A DNA stretch of 64,000 nucleotides from Choristoneura fumiferana (lineage: Eukaryota > Arthropoda > Insecta > Lepidoptera > Tortricidae): NCBI RefSeq assembly GCF_025370935.1, contig NC_133497.1, positions 8,109,302 to 8,173,301 on the forward strand. The letters run 5' to 3'. The position numbers and the translations under genes are program-made. The notes beneath the pieces were generated by a model. It made no database searches. It was not told the DNA's origin and saw only the letters and a program-made list of their open reading frames with translations. Positions within the stretch are counted from its first letter, which is position 1. Every line of letters begins with the position of its first letter. Below are positions 1-11,113 of the stretch, piece by piece.

Positions 1-4
1 TTAC

Positions 5-3000
5 CTGTAGGCTCTGTACGGTGAACTTGGCGATCAGCTCAATGAGGCGAGGGTAGTTGTCGACCATCACCAACTCCCCAAGCTGGTAGTTGGACTTCTA
101 GCGCGCCAGCAGCCGGCAGAACTCGTGGTAGTTGGAAGGGTCCGAGAGGCCCTGCAAGATATAGACTATGTTAATATACTTATTTAATTGAGAACTAGTT
201 CCGGGATATCGCAAGAAAACGTTTTTATTTTTGCAGACTGTACTGGACCACTGGAAGAAGGTCAATTTTGGTTCCCAAGATTTGGTCCAAATAAATAAAT
301 AAATAATAGGGCCAGCTAAACACAAGCTTGTAAAAATACGATGGAAAAGGGGATCGGGACGCCCTCAGACTAGGAGCGATGATCTTCGCAAGGTGGCTGG
401 CAAGAACTGGATGAAAGTGGCCGAGGATCCATCTATCTGAGAGGATCTATGTCCAGCAGTGGACTAAGATAGATTGATGATCATGATGATTTACTAAATC
501 AGTAAAATACCTGCGTATTCTCCAATATCCTGAGCACTCCATGCGCCAGCCTGTTCAGGAACTTGGCTCTCTCGTTGTTTCCGAACAGAGACCGCCGCAC
601 GGAAGCCAACTGCACCAGACAGGCCAGCGCCAGCCCGGCCAGCCCCCCGCCGCCGCCGAGCGACTGCTGCAGCTCGAAGAACAGCTCCAGCGTGCCCCCG
701 CCGAGGAATGAACCGCGCCATGACGTTGGGATCTGGAAATACAGGTTAATGAGGGCTATCGTTTTTTGTCTCACTAGATGGCGCACTGTAGCGTGAGGTT
801 TTTAAGTATGGCTTTTAAAGTCTGTTATTACGGGCGTGAAAACAAAGTTTAGATTAAAATCATATTTAATACACCTTAAAACCGTACCATAAAAATATCG
901 AGCATGCCACAGTGTTGCATAGTCCCCATTTTGTTCGGAAAAAAGGGAGGACAAAGGTTTCCGAAAGACAAAACTGTCTCAAAACACAGACATTCATTGC
1001 CCCGGAACGCATATTTGCTATAATTAATTTCCGATATTGCAAAATATTCACAAATTTATTCTACCCAAAAACTATGAGATTTGACATTTCGGAGACCTCA
1101 CGCTACACTAGCGCCTCTAGTGGCGAATTCACACGCGATAGCCCTCATTAAGTCAATGGTGTCATTGTATGGAACCCAGAGTGTAGTTACGCTTAACTTC
1201 TTGAGAAAGTGCAGAAGGCTTTATGATTCGTTTACAAAACAATCCTCTATTATTATCTCAGGTTCGAATTGGACTTTGGCCCATATGGAAACCACATAAA
1301 AAAGGGGTCTAATAAAAACAAAAAACGTGATCAAGCCGGGAGATATATGATTTATGTTGTAGCCGGAATGTTATTATCCAAAGTTTCTATGCTGATGAAA
1401 CGGCACCCCTATGAGCGTGTGGAGACGTTCCAAACTCCCTGGAGCTTATTACGGGGAGGAAAGGATTGGAGGGGCTTACCAAATGTGGTCAAACCCAGCC
1501 TAGTCTAGAGACCTCACCTGCACTGTGCACAGATCATCCGAGCATTCATCCACGGCCGTCCCGATGAAGTCGTAAGTCAGGCAGTGATGCGCCAGCCGCA
1601 ACAGCGCCGCTATCAGCGTGTGCTGCGCGCCGTCGAGCGGGTCCAGAGTCTTGCCTCTCGCTCCGGCGAGCAGCGAGCAGGAGAGACGGAACATCTCGAA
1701 CAGCTGTGTGTCTCTGCGGACAAAAATATCCATCACTTTCTACGCCTACGTAAATGGGCTAGTTTCTATAGGGGTTAGGTTAGGTCAGATCCAATTCCCT
1801 AAATTTCCAGTCTCGTCACTTTCGTCCAATTCTCAAAAATTCGATTCTCCAAATATCCAATACTCAAGATGTCCAATTCCTCGAATGTCCTGTCTATTTC
1901 GTTCATCTGTTTCTGTGGCTTTATGTCCTAATTTAATTTGAAAATGCCAGAAATTTGAAGATTGGGTTAGGTTAGAGTTGTGTCCGGTTGTGGCGCTCCG
2001 CAGCCATGCGGAATAGAAGCTCCGCTGCGAAGCTCCATCGACCATGGATCATAGAATTAAAAATTACAAACCAGAAAATGGAGTAACGCAGACCGACTGG
2101 ACATTCGGCTAAATAGACGTTCGGGGAAGATACGTACATACAGGTATTCACTTAACATTAAGGCCGTGTATACATATTTTTGCAACTTTGGCCGTGTCGA
2201 TATCTTTGCCCTTGACTGTACCTAAATGACGATGCGACATTCATGGAATTGGACCTAATGGACCAAACCGGTCAGTACCCTGTAGAGGTTGGGATGATGA
2301 TCACCGATTAAAATTCATCCTGTATTATGAGATGCTCTCTTTTATCAATGAGGGCTATCGCGTATAAATTCGCCACTAGAGGCGCTAGTGTAGCGTGAGG
2401 TCTCCGAAATGTCAAATCTCATAGTTTTTGGGTGAGCTACGCGGGTTTATTTATAATTAGAATATTTTGCAATATCTGAAATTAATTATGGCAAATATGC
2501 GTTCCGGGGCAATGAATGTCTGTGTTTTGAGACAGTTTTGTCTTTCGGAAACCTTTGTCCTCCCTTTTTTCCGAACAAAACGGGGACTATGCAACACTGT
2601 GGCATGCTCGATATTTTTATGGTACGGTTTTAAGGTGTATTAAATATGATTTTAATCTAAACTTTGTTTCACGCCCGTAATAACAGACTTTGAAAGCCAT
2701 ACTTATAAACCTCACGCAACAGTGCGCCATCTAGTGAGTGAAAAAACGATAGCCCTCATTATCAGCCTTACCTGAAGGAGGAAGCGATCTTCCTGTGCTT
2801 GGCGAGCGAGCGGTTGGCGTCCGCTTCCGACACCTGATTCATCTCCATCACCAACTGCGACAGTAGTTGGACGCCGATGGTGCACATCTCGGCAGGACCC
2901 TGCGACCACATACCCACCAATATAAGATAGGTGCCTCCCACACTGGGTCGCGAAGATGTTATTGTACTGCTCTGAAGGGGAGCGCCAAAGTTCGCATACT

Positions 3001-6000
3001 CTTCGTTAGTCATACTATAATTTTTGTCCGAATCATCGTTTGTCATAATTTTTTCCCACTAATACCTTAAATTTTTCTGCATTTTTAAATGTTTCATTTT
3101 AGAATACTTTAGGTTAGGTTTGTTTTATAACAATGCTGAACAATTATTGGATTCAGAGAAAAAAGAATTATGACAAACGATCATTCTGACAAACATTACA
3201 TTCGCGACTTACAATAAGTATGCAAGCCGATATGGACCCTCAGAAGGTACCAGCGGAGTGCACAGTAGGAGTGAGAGAATCGTGGGTTACAGTTAAGCTG
3301 CAGAGAATGGTGACCCCCCCTACGATAATTGTTAAAAATTGTCAGACCAATTTTGTTTCTAGGTCACCACAGAACCGTGTCATAATAACTTTAGATTAAA
3401 GAATGGTCATAAATCGATCAAAAGAGAACCTTATTATACGTTTAATGAAAAGTAATATTTGCATTTACGTCAAAAAGGGTTTTTTTAATAACGTTTTGTT
3501 TATGTTTTTTTGTCATAATCGATTGTCTTCTTGATTTCTGAGTAAGGAAGATAACGTAATTTTTGCCATTATTGCAAAAAAAGAAAAGGTACACTTTTTA
3601 TAAAAATGCCCATTCCATTAGCGGTGCGATATTTGTACTCAACGAAAGTTTGAACGATACGGTCAAGTAAACTGAATCACGTACCACGATGGAACCTTTG
3701 TGCTACCAACGTCATGTTGACATCCCATTAATTTTCCAAAAAAAACATTACTTAAGTCTTTTTAAAATTTTCGCGGTTATTCTCTGAAATTTTAAGTCTT
3801 TGACAGCTACGATTTTCCCACTGACACTTCACTTCCTACTCACTGTCAGTTTCCTATCCGGCTCGAAGGACCACTTTTTTACACCCATGACCATGTTCAA
3901 TACTAAGTATTCACCTATATCTTGTAGTCAGTCAAGTGTTACCTAGGCTTTTTTTCACGTACAACGCCACCTATCGGTCAATATGTAAACATCGTCCGAA
4001 ACATTCTTTAAGAAAAGGTACGTGATTCAGTTTCTTCGATGGTACACTGTTGGCTGACCTGCAAGAAGCTGGCGACGTCGTTCATGACGTTGTGGAAGAC
4101 GAACTCCTCCTTGACCATGTCGAACCAGCTGACCTTCGTGATGCGCGCGAACAGGGCCACCAGCGCCTGCCACAACAAATAACAATATATTTTTTATTCA
4201 TTTATTTTATTTACACCTCACATCAAAGCCCCTCTAAAAGTGCGTCGCTCGATTGCAGCGATAAATCTGGTCACGTGACCCCATTGTGAACGCAATTTTG
4301 AATTAGCCGTGACTCGAAAAACGGGCCAAGAGCGTGTCGGACACGCCCAAAATAGGGTTCCGTAGCCATTACGAAAAAATTAAGTAATATTTTTCTAAGG
4401 ATTTCGTATTTTATACGGAATCTTCCAAATTTAGGTATATTTTATACCTAAATACCAACATCCAGCAGTCAGATTGACTTGAAATTTGGAATACTTATGT
4501 AAATCGCGTGACAATACAATAATCTAGTAGTGACATCCTGGTAGTCCAGCCAGGATCGTCTCCACAGGATGGAACTCTTCAACGGTTAATAGCATCGACT
4601 TGAAATTTGGTATGCAAATGTAGTTCGGGTGACAATGCAAGTACAATCAACAAAAAGTACAGTCGGCAAAAAAAATGTTTTTTTTATGGTTAGGTTATTT
4701 CATTTTGAATCATGGAAACATATAATTATTACTTTATAAATGTGACGACTCTTCATTCGTAAACATTCTTGCGACGGTCGCTATTTCGCCTTATTTATCA
4801 GCCCTCTACTAGACTTTAAATACCTGCACGACGAAGTTGGCAAGCTTGGGCCGCGAGGCGAGGTAGTTGAGCACATAGTTGCGGATGTCCAAACGCTGCT
4901 GCACCGTCAGGCTCGTCGTCGATCTGTTGGCAACGATATTACAATGGTCTAAGGTCTGACAGTGGTATGGTAACTGCGACTACGCCACGAAGCTGGGACT
5001 CTACCCTTTAACACGCAGCGTTAACGCAACGCTTGGGCAACGGCACCGCAATAGTACATTGTGTCTTAAGGGCGGTAAATAAGGAATTACGAACGAGTGT
5101 CTATTAGAAGCCCGAAGTCGAAGACTGAGAGGGCTTTAATGAGTCGATGTTCGTAATTCTAGTACCGCCCGTGCGACATACAATGTTTTTCATCACATTT
5201 GCAAGTAAAATTGTATGTGTGTAAAAGAAAAACTAATATTTTTTCAAAAAGCCACGCAGTATCAAAATCATTTACCGACTTTGGGCTTCATGACAAGAAA
5301 ATTAGTATGGGGAATGGCTCATTTACGGGTTTCATGAAAAGCACATTAAGGTCGAAGGGTTTTATTTGGGGGGTTGCAACCAAGGTAGCCTGCATGTTAC
5401 GACACTGTTTACGAGCAAGTGTGATGAAAAAAAAACAATTTAAAATCCAACGAATCGATAGGTATTTCACCCTTAAAAACCAAGAATCTCGAACTTTTTG
5501 AAATTCTAACTCTTAATTTTTGAAATTTAATAGGAGAGTAAGAGGGACGATATGATACTAATTTCGAATTCAGATTTGTTCTTTTGAACTTGACCTGAAA
5601 TGTATATTTCAAAATTAACATTAATATTATGTACACGAAAAACAGGGTCGATATTTCTATGACGGTATTATCCGGCCCGGTAAAGAATGTCACCCGTCCG
5701 AAGTAATACAAAAAAATGACCTGCTGATGAGCTTGGCGAGTGTAGTGGCGGCCAGGAGCTGCGAGTAGCTGGAGTCAGCGCGCTCCAGCAGCGCCTGGCA
5801 TTTGCTCAGTGTGTCGGGTGCTTCCTGCAAACATAGTAAACTAATTAATATCATTAGACAATAGGGAATTTACCTTTATCACCATAGTAACGTCTCCTGA
5901 GTTACTTACTAAATCCACTAAAAGTTAGGAGTTGTGACAGTTTTAACATACACTAAACAGTTGATTGACACTTCGGGTGCCGTCGTATTTCGACTTTTCC

Positions 6001-9000
6001 CGATTAAATAGTACATTGTGTCGTAAGGGCGGTAAATAAGGAATTACGAACGAGAGTCTATTAGAAGCCCGAAGTCGAAGACTGAGGGCTTTTAATGAGT
6101 CGATGTTCGTAATTCTAGTACCGCCCGTGCGACATACAAGTTTTTCATCACATTTGAGAGTAAAATCATATATTCGTAAAAGGTCAATGGTGTGATGAAA
6201 TAGTAGATTACAAGACAGAATTAGAAGACAAGAGCATAAAACGAGCCACTTTACCAGAGACGAGGGGAAAATGGGTTTAATGCTCGAGTTTTACACTCTG
6301 TTTTTCATTTAAATGGCGAGGAAATGAAATAGCAATAGTGGAAACAATATTGTTCACTTACTATTTACATACCTTTTATTGTTAACGCATTACTATTATA
6401 ATTATACATTTTTAGTTTTATTGATCTATTTTGATTGATTTGTTTGATGTTTAGTTTTGTATAAATTAAAAATTATTAAAAAAAAAAATGTAGAAACTTC
6501 TTTGCTTGTGGCTGTTTACACCTGACTGCTTTGGTCTTTGATTTTACTTTATGCACTAGAGCATAAAAAGTCATTTTATGTCAACTACATCCAGCATAAA
6601 CACGAAGTTTATGAGCATGACGAGAAGTGATAAATATATTATGCACCACCACCACAACTGTAACTGACGATGACTGATATAATGATATTAATTTACCTGG
6701 AAAGCGACGACGGCCTTCTCAGCCTGGTCCCTCACGAGGGGGTCCTGCGACTCGTAAAGCTGCTTGCACAGCAACTCTATCTGAATCACCTCCTGCAACA
6801 CGAAGGAAGCACGTCAAAATATAGAGTACAGTTGAGTTCAAAAACTTGTAAGCAAAAATTAGATCAAAAATATCTGAACATGAGTATTGTTAACGGCGTA
6901 GTTGAGCGTGTTCAGATATTTTTGATCAAAATTTTGCTCACAAATTTATGAACTCGACTGTACGAGAGCAGTGTTTCCCAAAAATTTTTCTGCCATGGCC
7001 CGGTAATTTTACACTTAATACTTTTACAATTATAATAATAATAATATAGCCTTTATAACCCGGAACTCCTTAATATTCTTTTTTTTTTTTTTTATAATAT
7101 ATCCTGGAGTTCGGTGTGCCTCCTGGCAAAGGCCTCCTCTAGTGATTTCCATTGACCTCTATCCTTTGCAACTCTTCTCCAATTGTAACCAACTGTTAAT
7201 TTGAGCTCGTCCATCTTTTGCGTTGTCGAACTCTATTTCGTTTCCCATTTCTAGGGTACCATTCCGTTATTATTTTGTTCTTTTACAATTATTTTTACAA
7301 ATATTGACGATACGTTGAAGGCAATGCTGGGCAACGTTGGGTTGCGAGGAAATGTGGCGACAAAATTCCCCTGGGAATTCCCAAAATCTATATCGCGGTC
7401 TTCATTGAGGTTGTGTTAAGAACAACTTTCCAAAATTTCATGACCCATGCCCAGATTTTCGAGATTTAGGTATTTCTTGCTCAAAAACGGTGTGTCAGAT
7501 CAGAGCAATATTCGGGGCCAACAATATGGATTTGCGTCGACCATTTTTTTTAAACAACGGTATTCTTGCTTGTATATTTTGGAGACCTCAGTATTCGTGC
7601 ACAAATATAAATATCAGTTTTTGGAAGTGCAACAGCTGCGATCTCGTGTAAAGTTCGGGAACAATACAGATACAAGCTTTATAAGTGCGACTAAAATTAC
7701 TATCAAAAAATACACATTGCATGTGCATAAAAATTTATAATAAGTTGCCAGCGTCGTTTAAGAGCCAGAATTTAAAAGTATTTAAGCAATCTGTGTGAAA
7801 ATGGCTTACTGATAAATTAACCAGTTCGGTGACGGTTATTCTTAAACTAAGTAAAATGGCCGAACTAGATGCAATTTTAATGTGAAAGGGCTAAACATAC
7901 GTTTGATACTTTTACGCGGTAAATCCTGGGCGGATTTTTTTTTATCTGTGGGCATAACTACCATTTAGGTAGTACTTTTACGTCAAGCGGAACGCCGCTA
8001 CCCCGATGCTACATCGTAATGTAATTGTATTACTTTTTTTTTATTTCTCCAAGTATCTTGGGTAACATATTTTTTAGCAAAGATTTTGAAGTTGAAAGTG
8101 TATATGAGCCAAAGTACTATATAGATCTTTTTACTGTCTTTTTTTACACAAGTTTATTTCCCGTATTTTTTTCAGGTATTTGCACCTTTAAAATTAAACT
8201 GAAACAATTCGAAATATTCACATTTCCAAAATAAACTAAATAAAACACAATATGGTTGAATTTTAAAATCAGAAAATTTTGAATTATTTCAGTTTTATTT
8301 TAAAGGTGCGTATGGGCGTAGTATGTACGTAGAATAACTTTTAATGAAAAAATATTTTATTTAAATTTATTTGTTGTGGTTGAAGGACAGTCCTATTCGC
8401 TGGTGTGCCAAATTTTAGAAGTCTCGGATACACCATCTCTGAGTTACGACAGTTTTTGACATTGAAAGCCCGTCCTGTAAAGTAGGTAAGGATTTTACAC
8501 TTAAGTCCTTGTACGTAATTTGTATTGTATCATATCACTTTTAATACAGCATATTTTAGATAAGCTATCTTCTCGGCTGGTAGATACCTCAGGGGATCGG
8601 CAGGCTGGTGCTTACCTTGCACAACGCTGCCTAGCTATCCAGAGAGGTAATGCTGCCAGCCACCTAGGAACGGCCCCCCAAAGCAGCAGCCTTGAAGACG
8701 TTTTCTATTTAGTATAAGTTTTGTAAGTAGATAGTAGTTGTATTTTTTAAATTTTGTATGTGTTATAATTCTGTGCTTTTCTGTTATGAAATAAAATTTC
8801 AAGTTATGTTAGTTACAATCATGCTTATTTGTATTTCTATTTTACAAACAAAACTTAAATGAGCTCCATTTTTTTCTGAGCAGTAGTAGTTATCAGTTAT
8901 ATGACATGATAGTGATGAAGCAGAAATGGGATATAGTTTTTAAGTCAATAAAGGCAAGTGTTACCTTAACCAGGAATACCATAGAAACTATCGCTTCATA

Positions 9001-9712
9001 AAAGTTGGAGATGGTTGAAGAACAGAATTACTAACAAGATTTATTTCAGCTAATAGGAAAGTCTTAATAGATTTTCTCAAGTGGTTCAACAAAGAGTGAA
9101 GTTGAGATTACTCTTGCTGACTTGGGTTTTAAATTTTGACTATTTTTGGTAACCTCTTTTTCATATATGAAAGTCAAACAAGTCAAGTAAATTTGCCACT
9201 GTATAATCTTGGTGCAATAATCAATAAACTATCTGTAGGTTTTTCGTTCGAGTGCGGAAGGAACAAGCCTGTCAATCTATTTAGTTCTGTGTACGTGTTT
9301 CTAGTGATGAAATATTACAATGGAGCATTGGAACGAAAACATTGACAAGTTAAATTCAAGGGTAAGGAATATATCAAATACGTCAACAACTAGCATCAAA
9401 ATATAACCAAAACGCCGGTATATGTGTCAAGAATTACATATTACTTGATATGACGCGTAACAGTGCCCCACATATTAATGTATAATAGGTAAATAACACG
9501 AAAATTTATAGCGAAAACTGTGTCAAGCACAGGTTCGGAGTGCGTAAATGCAATTGACTAAAAACGTGCAAGTTGTGCATGAACATTAGAAATCAGTGGA
9601 CAGACTGAATTTTAATCTATCACAGAGTCATCCGTACGCGCCAAAGAAGCTGAATTAAGTTAAAATTGCATATAAATCGCAATATTTTGGTACTCACCTG
9701 TTCTTCGGCCAT
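5..9712 (-). CDS. Xpo7: Exportin-7 (RanBP16) homologue, 5' nine coding exons, partial
   Basis: Importin-beta-family nuclear export receptor that works with RanGTP at the nuclear pore. Nine coding exons join in frame with GT/AG borders: 9698-9712, 6697-6792, 5721-5824, 4824-4923, 4059-4166, 2772-2899, 1518-1713, 511-732 and 5-151 (372 codons). The start is ATG at 9712 (MAEEQ). Exon 2 gives LCKQLYES and DQAEKAVVAF; later exons give SYSQLLAATTLAKLISR, RLDIRNYVLNYLASRPKLA, KHRKIASSFR, DFIGTAVDECSDDLCTVQ, VRRSLFGNNERAKFL and SNYHEFCRLLAR. All match what I know of exportin-7 in sequence and order, so the family call is firm. The full protein is about 1,090 aa; the rest lies left of the window. Exon 9 has an in-frame TAG at codon 341 (see separate entry). 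Introns are full of MITEs and LINE scraps. The start faces the next locus about 0.5 kb away. Confidence 0.93.
98..100 (-). other. In-frame TAG inside exportin-7 exon 9
   Basis: Exon 9 reads from 151 down to 5 with good acceptor and donor sites. After CRLLAR comes TAG, then the same frame continues KSNYQLGELVMVDNYP, which is the conserved exportin-7 sequence. The family has leucine here, so one base change from TTG would create the stop. The exon is otherwise intact in length and phase. It could be a base error, an allele, a true null mutation or a readthrough site; the sequence alone cannot tell. Confidence 0.85.
339..440 (+). mobile_element. Fossil non-LTR retrotransposon, RT C-terminal tail
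   Basis: The plus strand reads RWKRGSGRPQTRSDDLRKVA followed by GKNWMKVAEDPSI and a stop. This resembles the end of lepidopteran LINE reverse transcriptases (pattern GRP..RW.DDI.K.AG..WM..A.DR), with the usual Trp after the second Arg lost. Only about 34 codons survive, in the intron between exportin-7 exons 8 and 9 and antisense to that gene. It is a dead fragment. Confidence 0.7.
749..1148 (+). mobile_element. MITE copy 1, TIR ATGAGGGCTATCG
   Basis: A 400-bp element that begins ATGAGGGCTATCG and ends CGATAGCCCTCAT. A second copy at 2348-2759 lies in the opposite orientation with close similarity along its length. Copy 1 sits between TTA and TAA, so a TTAA target site is possible, but copy 2 has different flanks. 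It lies in the exportin-7 intron between exons 7 and 8. No ORF of note; non-autonomous. Confidence 0.85.
1770..2050. repeat. Degenerate ~16-bp tandem array with TTAGG-like edges
   Basis: The stretch from about 1775 to 1960 repeats variants of TCCAATTCTC at roughly 15-17 bp spacing, bordered by GGTTAGGTTAG on both sides and followed by GC-rich inverted words around 1990-2045 (CCGCAGCCATGCGG and AAGCTCCGCTGCGAAGCTCC). The architecture resembles the foldback elements at 42.3 and 45.1 kb although the unit is different. It lies in the exportin-7 intron between exons 6 and 7. Confidence 0.55.
2348..2759 (-). mobile_element. MITE copy 2, TIR ATGAGGGCTATCG
   Basis: The same 400-bp family as 749-1148, inverted. 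Its right end is only about 12 bp from exportin-7 exon 6. TATCA or TTATCA occurs on both sides and may be a target duplication. The two inverted copies flank exon 7. Confidence 0.85.
3672..4037. repeat. Inverted-repeat element AAACTGAATCACGTACC
   Basis: AAACTGAATCACGTACCACGATGG near 3670-3692 (read in parts) is mirrored by GGTACGTGATTCAGTTTC near 4016-4035. The arms are about 17-20 bp and about 330 bp apart, and no ORF lies inside. A MITE is likely. Its right end lies about 20 bp from exportin-7 exon 5. The rest of this intron from 2,900 to 3,670 shows nothing I recognise. Confidence 0.6.
4310..4455 (-). mobile_element. Fragment of the AGGGTTCCG interspersed repeat
   Basis: It carries GCGTGTCGGACACGCCCAAA, then TAGGGTTCCGTAGCCATTAC, and the stretch through TTCCAAATTTAGGTATATTT. 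It matches one end of the longer copies at 25,617-26,250 and 28,208-28,876. Antisense relative to the copy at 25.6 kb. Confidence 0.75.
4455..4690 (+). repeat. Interspersed repeat shared with 25,205-25,440
   Basis: Shared words include ATTTGGAATACTTATGTAAA-like text, GACAATACAATAATCT, CTGGTAGTCCA, GATCGTCTCC and GCATCGACT[T/C]GAAATTTGGTA. The copy at 25,205-25,440 matches over roughly 230 bp. Both copies lie next to the AGGGTTCCG repeat, so they may be parts of a larger element. No coding potential is seen. Confidence 0.7.
5053..5405. mobile_element. MITE with TTGTGTCTTAAGGGCGGTA ends (copy 1, long)
   Basis: The core at 5053-5188 starts with ATTGTGTCTTAAGGGCGGTA and ends with TACCGCCCGTGCGACATACA, an imperfect inverted repeat. 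Copies occur at 6008-6145 and 39,124-39,530. The first and third copies also share about 200 bp downstream, including ATTTGGGGGGTTGCAACCAA. Intronic, between exportin-7 exons 3 and 4. Confidence 0.75.
6008..6190. mobile_element. MITE with TTGTGTCTTAAGGGCGGTA ends (copy 2, short)
   Basis: It has the same ends and internal AAGTCGAAGACTGAGGGCTT as the copy at 5053, but the downstream extension stops soon after the TTTTTCATCACATTTG stretch. It lies in the intron between exportin-7 exons 2 and 3. Confidence 0.75.
6832..6962. repeat. Foldback element, ~60-bp arms
   Basis: The left part GTACAGTTGAGTTCAAAAAC ... GATCAAAAATATCTGAACAT is mirrored by GTTCAGATATTTTTGATC ... TGAACTCGACTGTAC. Almost the whole 131 bp folds on itself with a loop of about 25 nt. 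It begins about 40 bp upstream (in gene sense) of exportin-7 exon 2. It looks like a small MITE. Confidence 0.75.
7092..7220 (-). mobile_element. Fossil LINE reverse-transcriptase C-terminus
   Basis: The minus strand reads QKMDELKLTVGYNWRRVAKD then RGQWKSLEEAFARRHTELQD-IL and TAA, followed by a poly(A)-like T run on the plus strand (7079-7093). W..A.DR..W.SLEEA is the usual end of lepidopteran non-LTR polymerases. The fragment is 5'-truncated, as expected of LINE insertions, and lies in exportin-7 intron 1. The remainder of that intron (7,220-9,690) shows one MITE at 8,175-8,309 and otherwise nothing recognisable. Confidence 0.7.
8175..8309. repeat. MITE, TIR GCACCTTTAAAATTAAACTG
   Basis: It starts GCACCTTTAAAATTAAACTG and ends CAGTTTTATTTTAAAGGTGC, with AATTCGAAAT-type subterminal text on both arms. 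A related copy lies at 21,577-21,700. Confidence 0.7.
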
Positions 9713-10224
9713 CTTTGTTATTTTCTCGCATTTGAAATGACGTTTCGATATTGCTATGTTTTGAATAAGACGATAGTAGATTGCATTGCTGTTATCTTGG
9801 TCTTATTTAACAAATGTTCTCAGTCATCACTGCATAAAGTGATTTAATCACATTATCAATATTTATTTATCATCAACATTATGACGTCAGTTCTAAAAAA
9901 AGACCGGTAAAACGTTTATCCAAATTAAAAGTTCTTATTGTGAACAAAACGCAGTTAAAGGTACGTTCAACATAAATAAAAGTCGCCATGCAATATCCAA
10001 CACTAGAACATAACGTCAAATTTGATTAAATCCTCAGTTTATCTTTCATCAATACTGGCTAGAAGAATCATGACAGTAATTTCAAGAGCAAAATAAGAAA
10101 CGAAGACATGGCATGAAACAAAAGCTCATAATGACACAGTATCCGTTTTTTGAAACGTACCATTTTTAACATGTAGTTTATTTTCGCTGATTATCTTCAA
10201 AATTATCAATGCATGCAACCAAAA
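9713..10224. promoter_or_regulatory. Head-to-head intergenic region, putative bidirectional promoter
   Basis: About 510 bp separate the exportin-7 start codon (minus, 9712) from the first plausible start of the plus-strand locus (10225). The region holds one consensus CRE palindrome, TGACGTCA, at 9882-9889. There is no convincing TATA box on either side. The bidirectional role is inferred from the layout only. Confidence 0.4.
9882..9889. promoter_or_regulatory. CRE palindrome TGACGTCA
   Basis: A perfect 8-bp CREB/CREM-type site lies 170 bp from the exportin-7 ATG and 336 bp from the opposite gene's likely ATG. An 8-mer can occur by chance; the position is what makes it worth noting. Confidence 0.35.
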
Positions 10225-10324
10225 ATGCTTAAAACGATGTCGAGAATCAAAAGGGTGTGCGCCATGCTTATGGTGCCACGTTTATTCAGAGGTGCTGGAT
10301 GCACACCCGGGAAATTTTATAGGC
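10225..10324 (+). CDS. First coding exon of the Cys/Pro-type locus (presequence-like)
   Basis: I do not recognise this gene. An open frame from ATG 10225 (best start context, AAAATG; alternatives at 10213, 10237 and 10264) reads MLKTMSRIKRVCAMLMVPRL then FRGAGCTPGKFYR. It ends with one base of the next codon before a strong donor, C|GTAAGT. The peptide is basic and hydrophobic with no acidic residue, which fits a mitochondrial presequence, though this is only a composition argument. Joined to 11112 it gives CTA (Leu) and an open 883-aa protein; joined to the cassette exon at 14397 it also stays in frame. An in-frame TAG at 10174-10176 limits the upstream reading. Nothing from 9713 to here suggests another coding exon. 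Confidence 0.6.
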
Positions 10325-10777
10325 GTAAGTTTACCCATTTATATGATTGCAATCACTTTAATGTTCAATAGTTCATGTACATTATTCGACGCTTTTTGCC
10401 TTACAAACAAGGTTATACCCTTAAATACTCATACTACACAAGCAAGTGCTATCTGTAACACGTACCACATCTGTATCACGGGCGGTAAATCTTCTTTATC
10501 GAGTACCAGATATGGTACACCATGAATTTCGAGCTGCTTTGTCGTTGTTCCACTTGCATAGCGCAGTGTCAAGTGTCCACTTGATTTGAAATAGATATCT
10601 ATTTTAATTCATTCCTTTATTTTTTATTTTGTTGTCTTCTTACTTAAGTAAATTTAGAAAGGTACAATTTGTTATGAATGTTTCATGATAACGTATAAGT
10701 ATTTTATTACGAAATATAACTCCTTACTGTTTATAAATGTCATAAAGACGATGAAAATACCTAAGCTTTCAATTATG

Positions 10778-11113
10778 TTACAGAAAATGGCGAAAAAAGT
10801 CCATGCGTAGAATTTTCCATTGCGATATCTACTGGCTATAATTAAAATCATATTAATACGTCCCTTTTCATGAATTTCAAACTTCAAACCTGCTCTGCTA
10901 TAACTTGACAACCTCGTATGTGACAGTCGGTAGAACATTGTTGCAGTCAGCATTTGCCGCACTTAAAAAAAAACTTGATAAAGGCAGCAGAGGCTCCCTG
11001 CGACAGGGTTCTACCAAAAGTCACATACGAAATTTTCAATGTATAGCAAACAACGCCTCGGCTCCCTGTAATTCCCGCGTGACTCATGGCTTTTTTTTTC
11101 GCTATTTTCAGTA
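10778..11113. promoter_or_regulatory. Intronic foldback ending in the splice acceptor of exon A
   Basis: The left arm at 10778-10805 contains CAGAAAATGGCGAAAAAAGT. The right arm at 11085-11113 ends in the acceptor, GCTATTTTCAG, and is its near reverse complement (one A:A mismatch, one G:U-type change, three extra A/T). A second inverted pair lies inside: 10914-10936 against 11008-11030, 20 of 23 matching. The same left-arm word and the same acceptor recur before exon B, while the sequence between differs. This could be a MITE end used as a splice site, or an RNA pairing that hides the acceptor. Confidence 0.6.
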
